A stretch of 64,000 nucleotides of DNA from Metaruminococcus_A sp964607135 (lineage in GTDB: Bacteria > Bacillota > Clostridia > Oscillospirales > Ruminococcaceae): the NCBI GenBank assembly GCA_964607135.1, contig CAZSIV010000002.1, forward strand, positions 1 through 64,000, read 5' to 3'. The position numbers and the translations under genes are program-made. The notes beneath the pieces are model-generated. The model saw nothing but the letters and a program-made list of their open reading frames with translations, had not been told where the DNA came from and did not search any database. This document shows, in pieces, positions 7,411-16,171 of the stretch (its first letter is position 1; each line of letters begins with the position of its first letter).

Positions 7411-9399
7411 TTATGCTTCTGCATCATTCTCCGGCTTTTTGCGGGACTTAGACCGCCAGAAGACAACCCCGCCTCCAGCTGCCACGACAACCGCAACGCC
7501 CAGCGCAAGCCACACTACCGGGCCGTCACCCTTTGGGCTCGACCTCTCGCCCGGCTGCTGCACCGTGCCCTCTACAGGCGTCTGTACCACGGCTTTTTCC
7601 GCCAGCACGTATAGGCTGAAATGGTCGGTTTCAAAGGTAACGCTATCCTCCGCCACCATACAGGGAAGCTCGGTTTTGACGTCGCCATCGATATGATAAA
7701 CCGTCAGCCGCTTCTTATCATAGCCGGCTGGGATGGGGATAGACACCTGTACCTTACCGTCCGGCTGAATCCTCACACCGCCATTTTCCAGCGAAATATC
7801 AAAGGCGGTAAACTTTCCGGCGGCGTCCTCCAGCACAAAATCCGAAGGTTTCACCACCAACACGGTATCTGAAGGCACAGTCTCCGCTGCCGCGCCCAGC
7901 TTGAGGCCGGTCTCCTCGTCGATGAGCACCACCGGCTGTTCCTCTACCGGCGGCAGAATGACGGGGGGAACGGTTGTTTCACCGGACGAAGCATTTTCCG
8001 ACATGGAACCGGTGGAAACAGATGAAGAACCGCTTCCCTGTGAGAAAAAAGAACCGATCCCTGCGGACGACGTGCCGCCGGAAGAAGGACTGCCGTTTCC
8101 CTGTGAGGACGATGAACCCGCCCCGGTTGACGGCGTGCCGCCGGAAGGCCTGCCGCTTCCCTGTGAAGACGATGAACCCGTCCCGGTTGACGGCGTGCCG
8201 CCGGAAGGCCTGCCGCTCCCCTGCGAGGAGGATGAACCTGTCCCGGTTGACGGTATACTTGTAGAAGAAATCGGCGTATAGACTGCCTGAACCTGCATCT
8301 GCCCTGCGGAGTAGCTCGCCTGAAGCTGAACCGTATGCGTAGCCGTCGACCATTTCTGTGAAGAAAGCTGGTAGGCTGCCAGATTGTAAACGACATCCTG
8401 GTTGCTGCCCGGCAGGCTGACAGAAACAGGGACGGCAAACGACGTTTTCCCCGCCTGCAAATTCTGCTGAATCGGATCCGTCAGCGGGTCGGACCAACGG
8501 CGGATGATGCCGCTCCGGATCAAATAGTGATTGGCAAGCGCATTCGAGACATAGCCGCTGTGCGGGGAATGGTCGGAATGCACCATCTTCATAATCGAAT
8601 CGTTGAGCCCGAAATAGAGATAGTTTTCATAGGTATGGTTGCTGTATCCGTCGTCCCAGGTGACGTCGACCTGATACCAATCCCCATCCATTCGCACGGC
8701 TGTCCAGACATGGCCGTTCCCCTCCATCCGTCCGTTGGCAATACCCACACGGTTGAGAAGCATCGTATACGCGCGGTGGTAGGATTCACAAGTGCCTTTT
8801 CCTCTTGCCAGAGCGCCTTCCGACCCGCAGTAAAGGAGCGAGTAGTCATAGGTGCAGTGATCCACCAGCCAGTCGTGGAGCCACAAAGCGCGCTCATATT
8901 CTGTTTTACAGCTCGCTTTGCACTGCGCGGCGACACGATCTGCAATCGCCTCTATGGTGGGATATGCCGGATCGTTCAGCGTAACCTGGACAATCTCCCT
9001 TTTCGTCGTAATCGGGCTTGTGCCCTTATCCATCACATAAAAATGGAGATAGTAAACGCCGGATGCGCAAAAGGTAAATTGAAACGTATTGTCTTGTTTA
9101 TATCCATATACAGGTTTATATTTTTCTTCAAGCAGCCGGCTCGGATCCACTACAAAATATTGGCCGTCTTCCCCGTTTCTAGTGATGTTGCCCAGATAAT
9201 ACCAATAATTCTTAGGATCTCCCGACCCGCCGGTAGCCTGCACCGTAAAAGTGGAGGGCGCGCCGCATTTTGCATCGTATGAAACCGTTAGAGAGAGTTC
9301 GGCTGCGTTGGCAAAAACCTGGGCCAGTGGCAGAGCACCCAAAAAAATAAGCGTCATCACAAGGAAAGCCACCACGTTTTTATAGCTTTTTCTCAGCAT
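7411..9399 (-). CDS. Secreted, membrane-anchored transglutaminase-like surface protein
   Basis: 662 residues. A signal peptide (about 1-32, MLRKSYKNVVAFLVMTLIFL...AANA) leads to an Ig-like module and then a transglutaminase-like (papain-fold) domain at about 150-260. The triad is visible as Cys in GKGTCESYH, His in GNGHVWTAV and Asp in YQVDVTWDDG. A Ser/Gly/Pro-rich linker of 20-residue repeats (about 375-440) follows, then a beta-rich domain, a transmembrane helix (WLALGVAVVVAAGGGVVF) and a basic tail. The tail region SPKGDG resembles a sortase motif that lacks the threonine, so simple membrane anchoring is more likely. It is read alone from a promoter at 9449-9477, and GGAAGAGAG precedes the ATG. 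Substrate unknown. Confidence 0.85.
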   Translation of the reverse strand: MLRKSYKNVVAFLVMTLIFLGALPLAQVFANAAELSLTVSYDAKCGAPSTFTVQATGGSGDPKNYWYYLGNITRNGEDGQYFVVDPSRLLEEKYKPVYGYKQDNTFQFTFCASGVYYLHFYVMDKGTSPITTKREIVQVTLNDPAYPTIEAIADRVAAQCKASCKTEYERALWLHDWLVDHCTYDYSLLYCGSEGALARGKGTCESYHRAYTMLLNRVGIANGRMEGNGHVWTAVRMDGDWYQVDVTWDDGYSNHTYENYLYFGLNDSIMKMVHSDHSPHSGYVSNALANHYLIRSGIIRRWSDPLTDPIQQNLQAGKTSFAVPVSVSLPGSNQDVVYNLAAYQLSSQKWSTATHTVQLQASYSAGQMQVQAVYTPISSTSIPSTGTGSSSSQGSGRPSGGTPSTGTGSSSSQGSGRPSGGTPSTGAGSSSSQGNGSPSSGGTSSAGIGSFFSQGSGSSSVSTGSMSENASSGETTVPPVILPPVEEQPVVLIDEETGLKLGAAAETVPSDTVLVVKPSDFVLEDAAGKFTAFDISLENGGVRIQPDGKVQVSIPIPAGYDKKRLTVYHIDGDVKTELPCMVAEDSVTFETDHFSLYVLAEKAVVQTPVEGTVQQPGERSSPKGDGPVVWLALGVAVVVAAGGGVVFWRSKSRKKPENDAEA
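8090..8269 (-). repeat. Three 60-bp tandem repeats inside the transglutaminase-like gene
   Basis: Units begin at 8090, 8150 and 8210. The first two are nearly identical and the third has drifted in its last third. They encode a Ser/Gly/Gln/Pro-rich 20-residue linker unit (GTGSSSSQGSGRPSGGTPST). Such repeats vary in number between strains by slippage or recombination. Confidence 0.85.
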
Positions 9400-9448
9400 A
9401 CGATCATCTCTCTTCCCAATTCATACTATTTTACTTAGCTTTATAAGA

Positions 9449-9477
9449 AATATATCATAATTCGGCTTGGTAGTCAA
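9449..9477 (-). promoter_or_regulatory. Promoter of the transglutaminase-like gene
   Basis: On the minus strand, TTGACT (9477-9472), 17 bases and TATATT (9454-9449), about 50 bases ahead of the start at 9399. Confidence 0.6.
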
Positions 9478-9625
9478 GGGTAAATATGCCCCGCAGCTTC
9501 AGAAAGAGCAGGCCGGTCGACATCCTCAACGGGGTAGATGCTTACCGGTATATTTCTCCTTTGTTTTGCGTATACTGATTGTAATAGCAACAGATCAGGA
9601 CGTGACAAAACGGAGGAGGAATTTT

Positions 9626-10885
9626 ATGAGGCAAACAACAGGGTATTCTTATTGGACAAACCAGACGTCTCCTGTCCGGCAGTACCCTTGGCTTGCATCT
9701 GATGAGCGCTGCGAGGTGCTGGTTTTGGGCGGAGGGCTGACGGGGGCGCTGCTCGGTTACCGCTTCGCCGGGGATGGGAACGACGTCTGCGTGATTTCGA
9801 GGCTTCCGGTCGGCTACGGAGCCACAGCCTTTGGCAGCGGAATTTTGGAATACGACGGCAACCTGTCGCTGGTCCAGCTTGGAAAGAGCATCGGGCGGCC
9901 GGCGGCTGTAGAGTATCTGGAGCGCTGCCGCGACGCGCTCGACAGCATTGAAGCGCTCTGCGAAGAGCTGTCGACAGACGTCGGCTTCCAGAGAAGGGAT
10001 GTTTTGAGCTACACGTCCGATGGGAGCCACGGCGATTTTTTCCACACAGAATACCTCGTCCGGCGGCATAACGGTTTTGAAATCGAATACCTCGACCGGG
10101 CGGCGACCCGCGACCACTACTCCTTCCCGGTCGAGGATGGAATCCTCTCCGCCGGGATGGGCGCAGAGCTCGATCCCTACCGTTTTACCCAGGCGCTGAT
10201 GGACCGGGCAGCCCAGGAGTACGGCTTGCGCTGCTATGAGAACACCGAGGCCGTCTCAATCGACCTTTCGAGCGGCAGGGTCACGGCGCGGACTTCGACA
10301 GGCCGCACCGTTTATGCGGACAGGCTGATTCTCGCGACCGGATTGGGGCAGAATGATTACCTCAGGCTCCTGTCGGGGTGGCGGACCGTTTACACGATCG
10401 TCACCGAACCGGTCGATCATTTTGCAGGCTATGAAAACCGGATTCTCCTCCGCAACGATGAGGGGAGCGGATTTCATGTCCGCACCACGCCGGACAATCG
10501 CCTGATGATCACCGGGTCGGACAGTCTTTTTTCCGGCGCGGACCGCCGCCTTTTAAAGCTGGCGGGAGGCGGCAGACTGGAATCCCTGCGGTATGAACGA
10601 CTGACCGAGAAGCTGCGCCGGATGTTCTGCGGCATCGATCGGATCACCCCGGCTTACTGTTCAGCGGGAAGCTATGGCTGCACCGCCGATCTCCTGCCCG
10701 TGATCGGGGAGACAGAGGATTATCGAGGCGTCTATTTCTGCCTGGACAGCGGGCCGGAGAACGCCTTAACTGCCGAAATCGCCGCCGACCTCCTCATGCG
10801 GCGCTATCACGGCGAACCGGCAGGGGCAAAGCTTTTCTCCCCTTCCCGGAAAACCCTTTCCCGCAGGCTGCCCTTTGGAAGCTGA
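9626..10885 (+). CDS. FAD-dependent oxidoreductase (DAO family)
   Basis: A 419-residue flavoprotein of the D-amino-acid-oxidase/glycine-oxidase fold. The N-terminal Rossmann strand reads CEVLVLGGGLTGALLGYRFA, the dinucleotide-binding GxGxxG-type turn. Other family elements are the RLILATGLGQ second FAD strand and the C-terminal SAGSYGCTADLLPVIGETED region, which closes over the flavin. No signal peptide or membrane helix is seen, so it is cytosolic. The substrate (an amine or amino acid) cannot be told from sequence. The ATG at 9626 has a strong CGGAGGAGG site; the longer frame from 9467 has none. It is a single gene. Confidence 0.85.
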   Translation: MRQTTGYSYWTNQTSPVRQYPWLASDERCEVLVLGGGLTGALLGYRFAGDGNDVCVISRLPVGYGATAFGSGILEYDGNLSLVQLGKSIGRPAAVEYLERCRDALDSIEALCEELSTDVGFQRRDVLSYTSDGSHGDFFHTEYLVRRHNGFEIEYLDRAATRDHYSFPVEDGILSAGMGAELDPYRFTQALMDRAAQEYGLRCYENTEAVSIDLSSGRVTARTSTGRTVYADRLILATGLGQNDYLRLLSGWRTVYTIVTEPVDHFAGYENRILLRNDEGSGFHVRTTPDNRLMITGSDSLFSGADRRLLKLAGGGRLESLRYERLTEKLRRMFCGIDRITPAYCSAGSYGCTADLLPVIGETEDYRGVYFCLDSGPENALTAEIAADLLMRRYHGEPAGAKLFSPSRKTLSRRLPFGS

Positions 10886-11330
10886 AAGGGATGGATAGGA
10901 CAATGCAGTGGGCGCCCATGCCCTTGTCAATCGAGGGATACTTTGTATCATATATCGATAAGGGTGGGGAGCTTCAATTATTATTGATCGATCCGGATGC
11001 CGCTAAAGCAATTCTGTTCAGCATATCAACGAACCCGAATAAAGTGCAAACATGGCTTTTCTATCCTCTTTGGTTTAGTTAAAATTGTGTCGGGAATAAA
11101 TCTTAATCCCTAAAAACAGGGCGGAGAAACTGATCTCCGCCCTGTTTTTACAGACGGCTGGAATATCAGGGGCATTTTTGTCGTTTTTACATATGATAAA
11201 CCAGCGGAAGGTTTTTCATTTTCCGTTCCCCCGCGGTTTTTGATCTTCTGTGTTTAAAGATGAGAAAAACGGTACAGAATAAAGATGCAGCTGAAAACAG
11301 CGCAGAATATCCAGGGAGAGTGAAGGATCC
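10886..11330. other. Gap between the oxidoreductase and mazF genes
   Basis: A 63-codon frame (10891-11082) has no ribosome site and no recognisable features and is not called. The stretch otherwise holds a perfect terminator hairpin (11111-11150) and the mazF upstream region. Confidence 0.5.
11111..11150. terminator. Perfect bidirectional terminator hairpin
   Basis: A 17-base arm TAAAAACAGGGCGGAGA (11111-11127) is exactly complementary to 11134-11150. The A- and T-rich ends make it usable on both strands. Confidence 0.85.
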
Positions 11331-11705
11331 ATGCCGATCAAAAGGGGAGAAATTTATTACGCCGACTTGAGCCCGGTCGTCGGATCGGAACAGGGGGGAA
11401 TCCGCCCGGTTCTGATCGTCCAGAACGACGTTGGCAACCGCTACAGCCCGACGGTCATCGCCGCGGCGATTACGAGCCAAAAAGATAAGGCAAAGCTTCC
11501 CACCCATATTGAAATTGACGCAGCCCGCACCGGATTGTCTAAGAATTCGGTCGTCCTGCTCGAACAGATCCGCACCATCGATAAAAGAAGGCTGAAGGAG
11601 CGGATGGGAGAGGTGGATTCCGGCCTGATGAACCGGATCAACAGCGCCCTTTCCATCAGCTTCGGTTTGCCGAATGAAATGAACCACGGCGGCAGCATTA
11701 CATAG
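11331..11705 (+). CDS. MazF/PemK-family endoribonuclease toxin (EndoA type)
   Basis: A 124-residue MazF-family protein. The N-terminal RGEIYYADLSPVVGSEQGG, then RPVLIVQND and SPTVIAAAITSQ, with the Arg and the Thr/Ser that form the RNA-cleaving site in B. subtilis EndoA (NdoA), and the late TIDKRRLKERMG are all in place. The family cuts single-stranded mRNA at short sequence motifs. An antitoxin (MazE/NdoAI) normally sits directly upstream; none is visible in the 440 bases before the start, so the toxin appears as an orphan, or its antitoxin is elsewhere. GAGAGTGAAGG precedes the ATG. A terminator follows. Confidence 0.92.
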   Translation: MPIKRGEIYYADLSPVVGSEQGGIRPVLIVQNDVGNRYSPTVIAAAITSQKDKAKLPTHIEIDAARTGLSKNSVVLLEQIRTIDKRRLKERMGEVDSGLMNRINSALSISFGLPNEMNHGGSIT

Positions 11706-11715
11706 AGATGCCGCA

Positions 11716-11745
11716 AAACGGCCCCCTCATCCGAGGGGGCCGTTT
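11716..11745 (+). terminator. Intrinsic terminator of mazF
   Basis: Perfect stem AAACGGCCCCCTC/GAGGGGGCCGTTT with a four-base loop and T-rich tail. Confidence 0.85.
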
Positions 11746-11798
11746 CTTTCTCCGCCAAAGATTACCGGAGGAAGAAAGGAATTCATCCGTTCCGCAGC

Positions 11799-12338
11799 CT
11801 ACTCAAACAGCTGCCCCTCCTGCTCGATCCGTTTCCGCTTTTTATAAATCCTATATGTTCCGAATAATCCCGCGACGGCAATCGCGAGATTGAGAAAGCC
11901 CAGGAAATTGATCCAGCTTTGATGGTGAAAGGCGGTGACCAGGCCGTTGAGCTCAATCACCAGATTTGCAGCGATGAGGATCAGGATGAAGCGAATCACC
12001 CGTGTGAGGTACCGAACGCGAGATGCGTGATCCGAAAACAGTTCAAACGGGCCTTCGGCAGACTTTTTTCGGAAATATCCCCATCTTCCGAAGGAACCGA
12101 CCCATTCCGCCCCGGTGCTTTCAAGAAATTCGATGTATTTCTCACTTTCAGGGTGCCTCGGGCTGTATTCCAGAAGCTGCATGCGAATCTGGTATTCGCC
12201 GGGTTCCGATTCTTCAAAAAGATATCGCCCAAAGCCGACCGAAACGAGGCAGAAACCCTTTGCCGCCATTTCGTTAAGCCAGGCTTCCTCTTTATCAAAA
12301 TTCCAGACCCAAATGAATTTATGAACGAGTCTCCTCAT
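11799..12338 (-). CDS. DUF2812 domain membrane protein
   Basis: A 179-residue protein. A soluble N-terminal DUF2812 domain (about 1-110; KFIWVWNFDKEEAWLNEMAA, GYFRK near its end) precedes two membrane helices (VIRFILILIAANLVIELNG and WINFLGFLNLAIAVAGLFG) and a basic tail. DUF2812 proteins are found next to PadR regulators in Firmicutes and their role is unknown; an envelope-stress or export function is often supposed. The gene overlaps the end of the PadR gene by 20 bases, so the two are translated from one message. I prefer the ATG at 12338 to the ATG at 12344, which lies only three bases from the GGAGG site. Confidence 0.85.
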   Translation of the reverse strand: MRRLVHKFIWVWNFDKEEAWLNEMAAKGFCLVSVGFGRYLFEESEPGEYQIRMQLLEYSPRHPESEKYIEFLESTGAEWVGSFGRWGYFRKKSAEGPFELFSDHASRVRYLTRVIRFILILIAANLVIELNGLVTAFHHQSWINFLGFLNLAIAVAGLFGTYRIYKKRKRIEQEGQLFE

Positions 12339-12651
12339 TTGCATCCACCTCCAGTATATGAGTTCCGTTTTTGAGCAGTTCCCTTAAACGGGCCAGCTCA
12401 TCCAAAAGGACCTGTTTGCCCTGCGCCGTGAGATGATACTCTTTTTTCCTGCTCTCTCTTTCTCCGGGAAGGGCCGCAATCCATCCCTTTTCAAGCAGCG
12501 TACTGATCGCCCCGTAGAGCGTGCCCGCGGCGAGCTTAACGCGGCCGTTCGACAGCCGCTCCACATTCTGCATAATGCCATACCCGTGCATGGGTGCGGT
12601 CAGCGACAAAAGGATGTAATAGACCGCTTCGGTCAGCGCAAAACTTGGCAG
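12319..12651 (-). CDS. PadR-family transcriptional regulator, likely CTG start
   Basis: A 110-residue winged-helix PadR-type regulator. The N-terminal LTEAVYYILLSLTAPMHGYG is the family hallmark, followed by GRVKLAAGTLYGAISTLLEKGWI and a C-terminal KEYHLTAQGKQVLLDEL wing. The family's opening helix extends upstream of the first ATG, TTG or GTG in frame. The only fitting initiator is CTG at 12651-12649, eight bases after AGGAGG, so a non-ATG start is inferred. It is co-transcribed with the DUF2812 gene and sits just downstream of a 45-bp palindrome (12695-12739), its probable own operator. PadR repressors usually respond to small ligands; none can be named here. Confidence 0.85.
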   Translation of the reverse strand: MPSFALTEAVYYILLSLTAPMHGYGIMQNVERLSNGRVKLAAGTLYGAISTLLEKGWIAALPGERESRKKEYHLTAQGKQVLLDELARLRELLKNGTHILEVDANEETRS

Positions 12652-12694
12652 CGTCCTCTCCTCCTTTCCGGAAAGCAGAATTATTACGTTATCC

Positions 12695-12739
12695 GATATA
12701 TCGTCTTCCGATATATATTATATCGGAAGACGATATATC
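12695..12739. promoter_or_regulatory. Perfect 45-bp palindromic operator upstream of PadR
   Basis: The arm GATATATCGTCTTCCGATATA (12695-12715) is exactly mirrored at 12719-12739 across a three-base centre (TAT). It lies 44 bases before the PadR start. PadR proteins bind AT-rich dyads and repress their own operon, so this is most likely the PadR site; it can hardly be a terminator for a flanking gene. Confidence 0.75.
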
Positions 12740-13008
12740 TGTCAACCAGTTTTTGAAAATTATTTGGAAACAGCTCCGAATTGGGATTGCAGACACGACA
12801 AATATGCGGTAATATTGTTACAGTTTCAGCCGAACCGGCAGAAAGCCCGCAGTCGTCCGGGAAGCAGGGGATGCTGAATCGCAGCGGCATAGAAAATCCG
12901 CCCTCAGCTCATACATAAGGGCGGCAAATTGGAAAGAAAGGAATGACGCCGGACTAAAGAGCCGTTTTGACCGGGTTTGCGCGGCCTTTGGTCAGTATCG
13001 TGATTTTT

Positions 13009-13488
13009 ATGAAAAAGACGATCCTTCGCATGATAAAAAAACTGCTCCCGATCTTGACGATCGCCCTGTATCTCGTCAATCTGTCCGAGGCGCTCAAGTA
13101 CGTTGTCCCCTCTCCGCCTTCGACGACGGCTTTTAGTATGATGCTTTCCATCCTGTTCTTTATTTCGTACGGCTCTCTTCTTTGGATGTTCCGAAAAAGC
13201 CGGAAATTGCTGATCGTTTCGCTGATGATATCGATTGTTTCGGCCTTTGCCGTCGTCTACGCTTGGGTTCCGGCTGTCGCTTCTTCTCTGCCGCAGGTGG
13301 TGATGCTCGATTTTATCGTTATCGTTCCTTTTTACGGCTTGACCTTTTTCCCCTTTGTGCAAAACGGAGGCTCCGCCTGGGTTTTAACGGTCGTCGTATC
13401 CCTGCTGTTTCTTTTCAAGGTTACTCTATTGGTGCTCGGCATCCTTGAAAAGAGGAGGAAGAATAAACCCGAAGCCGGAAGCCGCTGA
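13009..13488 (+). CDS. Hypothetical four-helix membrane protein
   Basis: About 159 residues with a basic N terminus (MKKTILRMIKKLLPIL) and hydrophobic segments at about 12-30, 43-63, 67-90, 97-115 and 125-145, ending in a basic tail (EKRRKNKPEAGSR). The layout suggests four or five membrane helices with an inside C terminus. I do not recognise a family. The start is uncertain: the ATG at 13009 and a GTG at 13000 are both in frame and neither has a good ribosome site. It is isolated and followed by a strong terminator. The opposite-strand frames are not better. Confidence 0.55.
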   Translation: MKKTILRMIKKLLPILTIALYLVNLSEALKYVVPSPPSTTAFSMMLSILFFISYGSLLWMFRKSRKLLIVSLMISIVSAFAVVYAWVPAVASSLPQVVMLDFIVIVPFYGLTFFPFVQNGGSAWVLTVVVSLLFLFKVTLLVLGILEKRRKNKPEAGSR

Positions 13489-13519
13489 CCTTTTCAGCCG
13501 GATCCCCTTTCTCCAAAAT

Positions 13520-13549
13520 AAAAAACGCCTGCATATGCAGGCGTTTTTT
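13520..13549. terminator. Perfect palindromic terminator
   Basis: A 30-base self-complementary sequence built around CGCCTGCATATGCAGGCG with A/T ends. It can serve both the membrane-protein gene on its left and, less directly, the convergent GH120 gene on its right. Confidence 0.8.
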
Positions 13550-13688
13550 ATCGCTGCGTATCCGATATTCCGATCGATGTATATGTCCGCCGAATCAGAT
13601 GGCCGGAAGAAAGATAGCCTCTAATTTCTAATTGATCATGCCGCAGTTCCCCAATCAAATCCGTATACGCATTGATCCGTTGAAAGTG

Positions 13689-15707
13689 TTAATCGCACAG
13701 CTTCATTGCGTCTGTCATCCGCGCAAAGGGCCCTGCCGTGACGTCTTCCTGAGGTTCGCCGAAATAATCTTTATCGAAGGTGATTTCAGTTCCGTCCGGA
13801 TTTTCAAAACGCTGTTCGGGTTCAAACGCCATGCCGAGCGTTTCGGTCGTAATCAGTTTTTCTTTTCCTGCGGGGAGATATTCACTCAAATTGGTGTGAA
13901 GCACCCATGCGCCGTTTTCTTCACGCAGCTCCAAACGGATGCTGTGCTCGACGTCCGCGGTGAAATCCTTTTCCCGGTCACAGGGCTGAGCCCCGTTAAA
14001 ATATCGGTTTCCGCCTGTCCAGACCGGAAGCGGGATGTAATACCGGTCGCTCGGGGCAGAGCCCATACCGCAGTAGCCCTCGAACTCCTTCTCCCACTCC
14101 TCAAGGGTTTGGTACCCGTCATACGGCTTGGTTCCTGCAATGGTGTTCAGATCGTCCCATTGTTTAGACGGGTTGTTTTCCGCCGCGCGCCGCATAAAGG
14201 GATGGACTTCCGGCTGAACAAAGATGTTGTTGTAAAAACGCATATCGCCGTGCAGGATGGTCATAAATCCTGCAATTTCTGTCCGATGCGGGACATGATA
14301 TGGGGTGTAACGCGGCGAAGACAGTGTCTTGGCGCCGTTGTTTACGCCGGTTCCAACCCCCGATATCGCGCCGCCGATCAAATTATGAACCACCGCGACG
14401 CCCTGGGTCGGAAATTTGAACGACCGCCGGGAAAGCAGGATGTTGTGGTCGATCAGTGTCGGGCCGTGGGACACCTCTACGAAGATATCTTCCCCAAGGC
14501 CTTCCATCGCTTCCTCGGTCATGAGGTGATCGAAGGGAAGCGCGTTGTCGTGGAACAGGTTGCGGGTTACCCGAGTGCCCTGCGCCTGCCAGTCCAGCCA
14601 CAGCCCGCGGGTGCAGTGATGGATATGGTTCCTTTGGATGACGACGTCGATCGCCGCGTGCATCTTAATCCCGCCGATCTCCGCTCCGGCCAGATTCTGG
14701 TGGTTGTTGATATGGTGGATGTGGTTGTCTTCGATGACGGAGAATACCCCGCCCAGATGACCGACAATCCCTGTCTGGCCGCAGTCGTGGATATTGCAGC
14801 GGCGGATGACGTGGGAACCGATCCGTTCCTTTGTCCAGCCCTCTGTCTGCGCCTGGCAGATACAGTCGCGCTCTGTCTGGGTGCCGTCCTTGTATTTCCA
14901 CCTGAGCCATTTGTTGTCGTTGTTCGGCTGAAGATATTTTCCGAGCGAGATTCCGCTGCATTTGGAATGTGAAATCTCGCAGTCCTCAATGATCCAGCCC
15001 TTGGACCAGTGCGGGCCCACCATTCCCTCCTGATAGGCGGTCGGCGGCGCCCACTGCGTCGCAGCCTTTGTCACCTTGAAGCCGGAGAGCGTGATGTATC
15101 CGATCCCTTCCTTTTCGGGATAAAAACAGTTCCGGCGGACGTTGATCTCCACACATTCTTTGCGCGGGTCAAATTCATGAAAATTCGCGTAAAGCACCGT
15201 CGAACGATTGCTTTCGTCCTGCTCAGAGTACCAGGTGTAGACCGAAAAGTCAGGATCCCAGGAAGTTTTGGAGCGAACCGGCCGGCGCACCTGTTCCAGC
15301 GAAGTGACCTCGTACATCGCCCGGTCATTCAGGTAAACTTCTCCGGTGTGCGCGATAAAGGAAGCGTTGAACCAGTCCCCGCTGACTCGTGTTGTAAAGG
15401 GGTTATAGCCGCCGAAGAACCGGTTCGGCAGGGTACATTTCCAAACGCCGTCCCCCGCCGGCTCCCACTCCGCCACCGGCTCTGCGCCGGTGATAACCGC
15501 TTCTCCCTTTTTTTCGGAGCGGTATACGATCCGGGCCTCTTCAGTTCCCGGATACTGGGGATTCACCGCCTCCCGGTAAATCCCGGGGGCCACGATGATT
15601 TCATCCCCTGCCCTTGCAATCTGTGCCGCTGCCTGAATGGTGGAAAATGGGTTCTCTTGTGTTCCGTCCCCCATGTATTTTGCGGCTGCCGATACATAAT
15701 ACTTCAT
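13689..15707 (-). CDS. GH120-family beta-xylosidase
   Basis: A 672-residue right-handed parallel beta-helix glycosidase, closely similar in pattern to Thermoanaerobacterium saccharolyticum XylC, the founding GH120 enzyme, which removes xylose from xylo-oligosaccharides. Shared blocks include VEINVRRNCFYP, WAPPTAYQEGMVGPHWSKGW, GSHVIRRCNIHDCGQTGIVG, GLWLDWQAQGTRV and DIFVEVSHGP. By alignment with XylC the nucleophile is Asp372 (in LWLDW) and the acid/base is Glu411 (in VEVSHGP). There is no signal peptide, so it acts inside the cell on imported oligosaccharides. AGGAGG lies eight bases before the ATG at 15707. It stands alone; no xylan transporter is adjacent. Confidence 0.9.
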   Translation of the reverse strand: MKYYVSAAAKYMGDGTQENPFSTIQAAAQIARAGDEIIVAPGIYREAVNPQYPGTEEARIVYRSEKKGEAVITGAEPVAEWEPAGDGVWKCTLPNRFFGGYNPFTTRVSGDWFNASFIAHTGEVYLNDRAMYEVTSLEQVRRPVRSKTSWDPDFSVYTWYSEQDESNRSTVLYANFHEFDPRKECVEINVRRNCFYPEKEGIGYITLSGFKVTKAATQWAPPTAYQEGMVGPHWSKGWIIEDCEISHSKCSGISLGKYLQPNNDNKWLRWKYKDGTQTERDCICQAQTEGWTKERIGSHVIRRCNIHDCGQTGIVGHLGGVFSVIEDNHIHHINNHQNLAGAEIGGIKMHAAIDVVIQRNHIHHCTRGLWLDWQAQGTRVTRNLFHDNALPFDHLMTEEAMEGLGEDIFVEVSHGPTLIDHNILLSRRSFKFPTQGVAVVHNLIGGAISGVGTGVNNGAKTLSSPRYTPYHVPHRTEIAGFMTILHGDMRFYNNIFVQPEVHPFMRRAAENNPSKQWDDLNTIAGTKPYDGYQTLEEWEKEFEGYCGMGSAPSDRYYIPLPVWTGGNRYFNGAQPCDREKDFTADVEHSIRLELREENGAWVLHTNLSEYLPAGKEKLITTETLGMAFEPEQRFENPDGTEITFDKDYFGEPQEDVTAGPFARMTDAMKLCD

Positions 15708-16171
15708 CAAAAATTCCTCCTGTCTTACAGCGTGGGGCTCTGTGATGCCAGTATAACAGGTGAATCATAAAAGATCAAATACTTATTTCTCATACAGGGA
15801 TACCGCCGAATTCTATCTCCCCGACCGACAAAAGCAAGACGGTTTTTCCGGGTGGAAGAAGCCTTTACCGACCGAAGGCTCCGGCGGGCCGAACCGGTCA
15901 ATTCATGCACAGGCGATTTGTAACGCGTGGATTTCAACCCCATGAGGCACGATGCGGCTGCTTTCGCATTCGGCAGCTTCGGGCCGAGGGCTCTGCGGCC
16001 GACACTCCCTGCGGATCGTGTTTGACTATGGATGCCTGCTCTATCCAAAAGGCCGCATCCGCCTTTGTCAGCCGAGGCTGCTCTCATGTAAAGGTGAGAT
16101 GAAAAGAGCATCCTGCCATTTTTCGAGGACATTTGCACTTTCGCAATCAAGCTTACGCTCATTCAGCAAAA
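15708..16171. other. Intergenic stretch at the edge of the AT-rich block
   Basis: No gene is supported: the minus-strand frame 15725-16162 and the short plus-strand frames have no ribosome site or family features. Composition changes from GC-rich on the left to AT-rich from about 16.1 kb, marking the likely left edge of an acquired segment. Confidence 0.45.

Noticed and set aside
8090..8269. Possible CRISPR array
   Set aside because: The units are contiguous 60-bp coding repeats with no spacers.
10891..11082. 63-codon frame after the FAD oxidoreductase
   Set aside because: No ribosome site and no features. It could be a remnant but cannot be supported as a gene.
13632..14972. Long plus-strand frame opposite the GH120 gene
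   Set aside because: It is the mirror frame of a GC-rich gene with clear GH120 motifs on the other strand.
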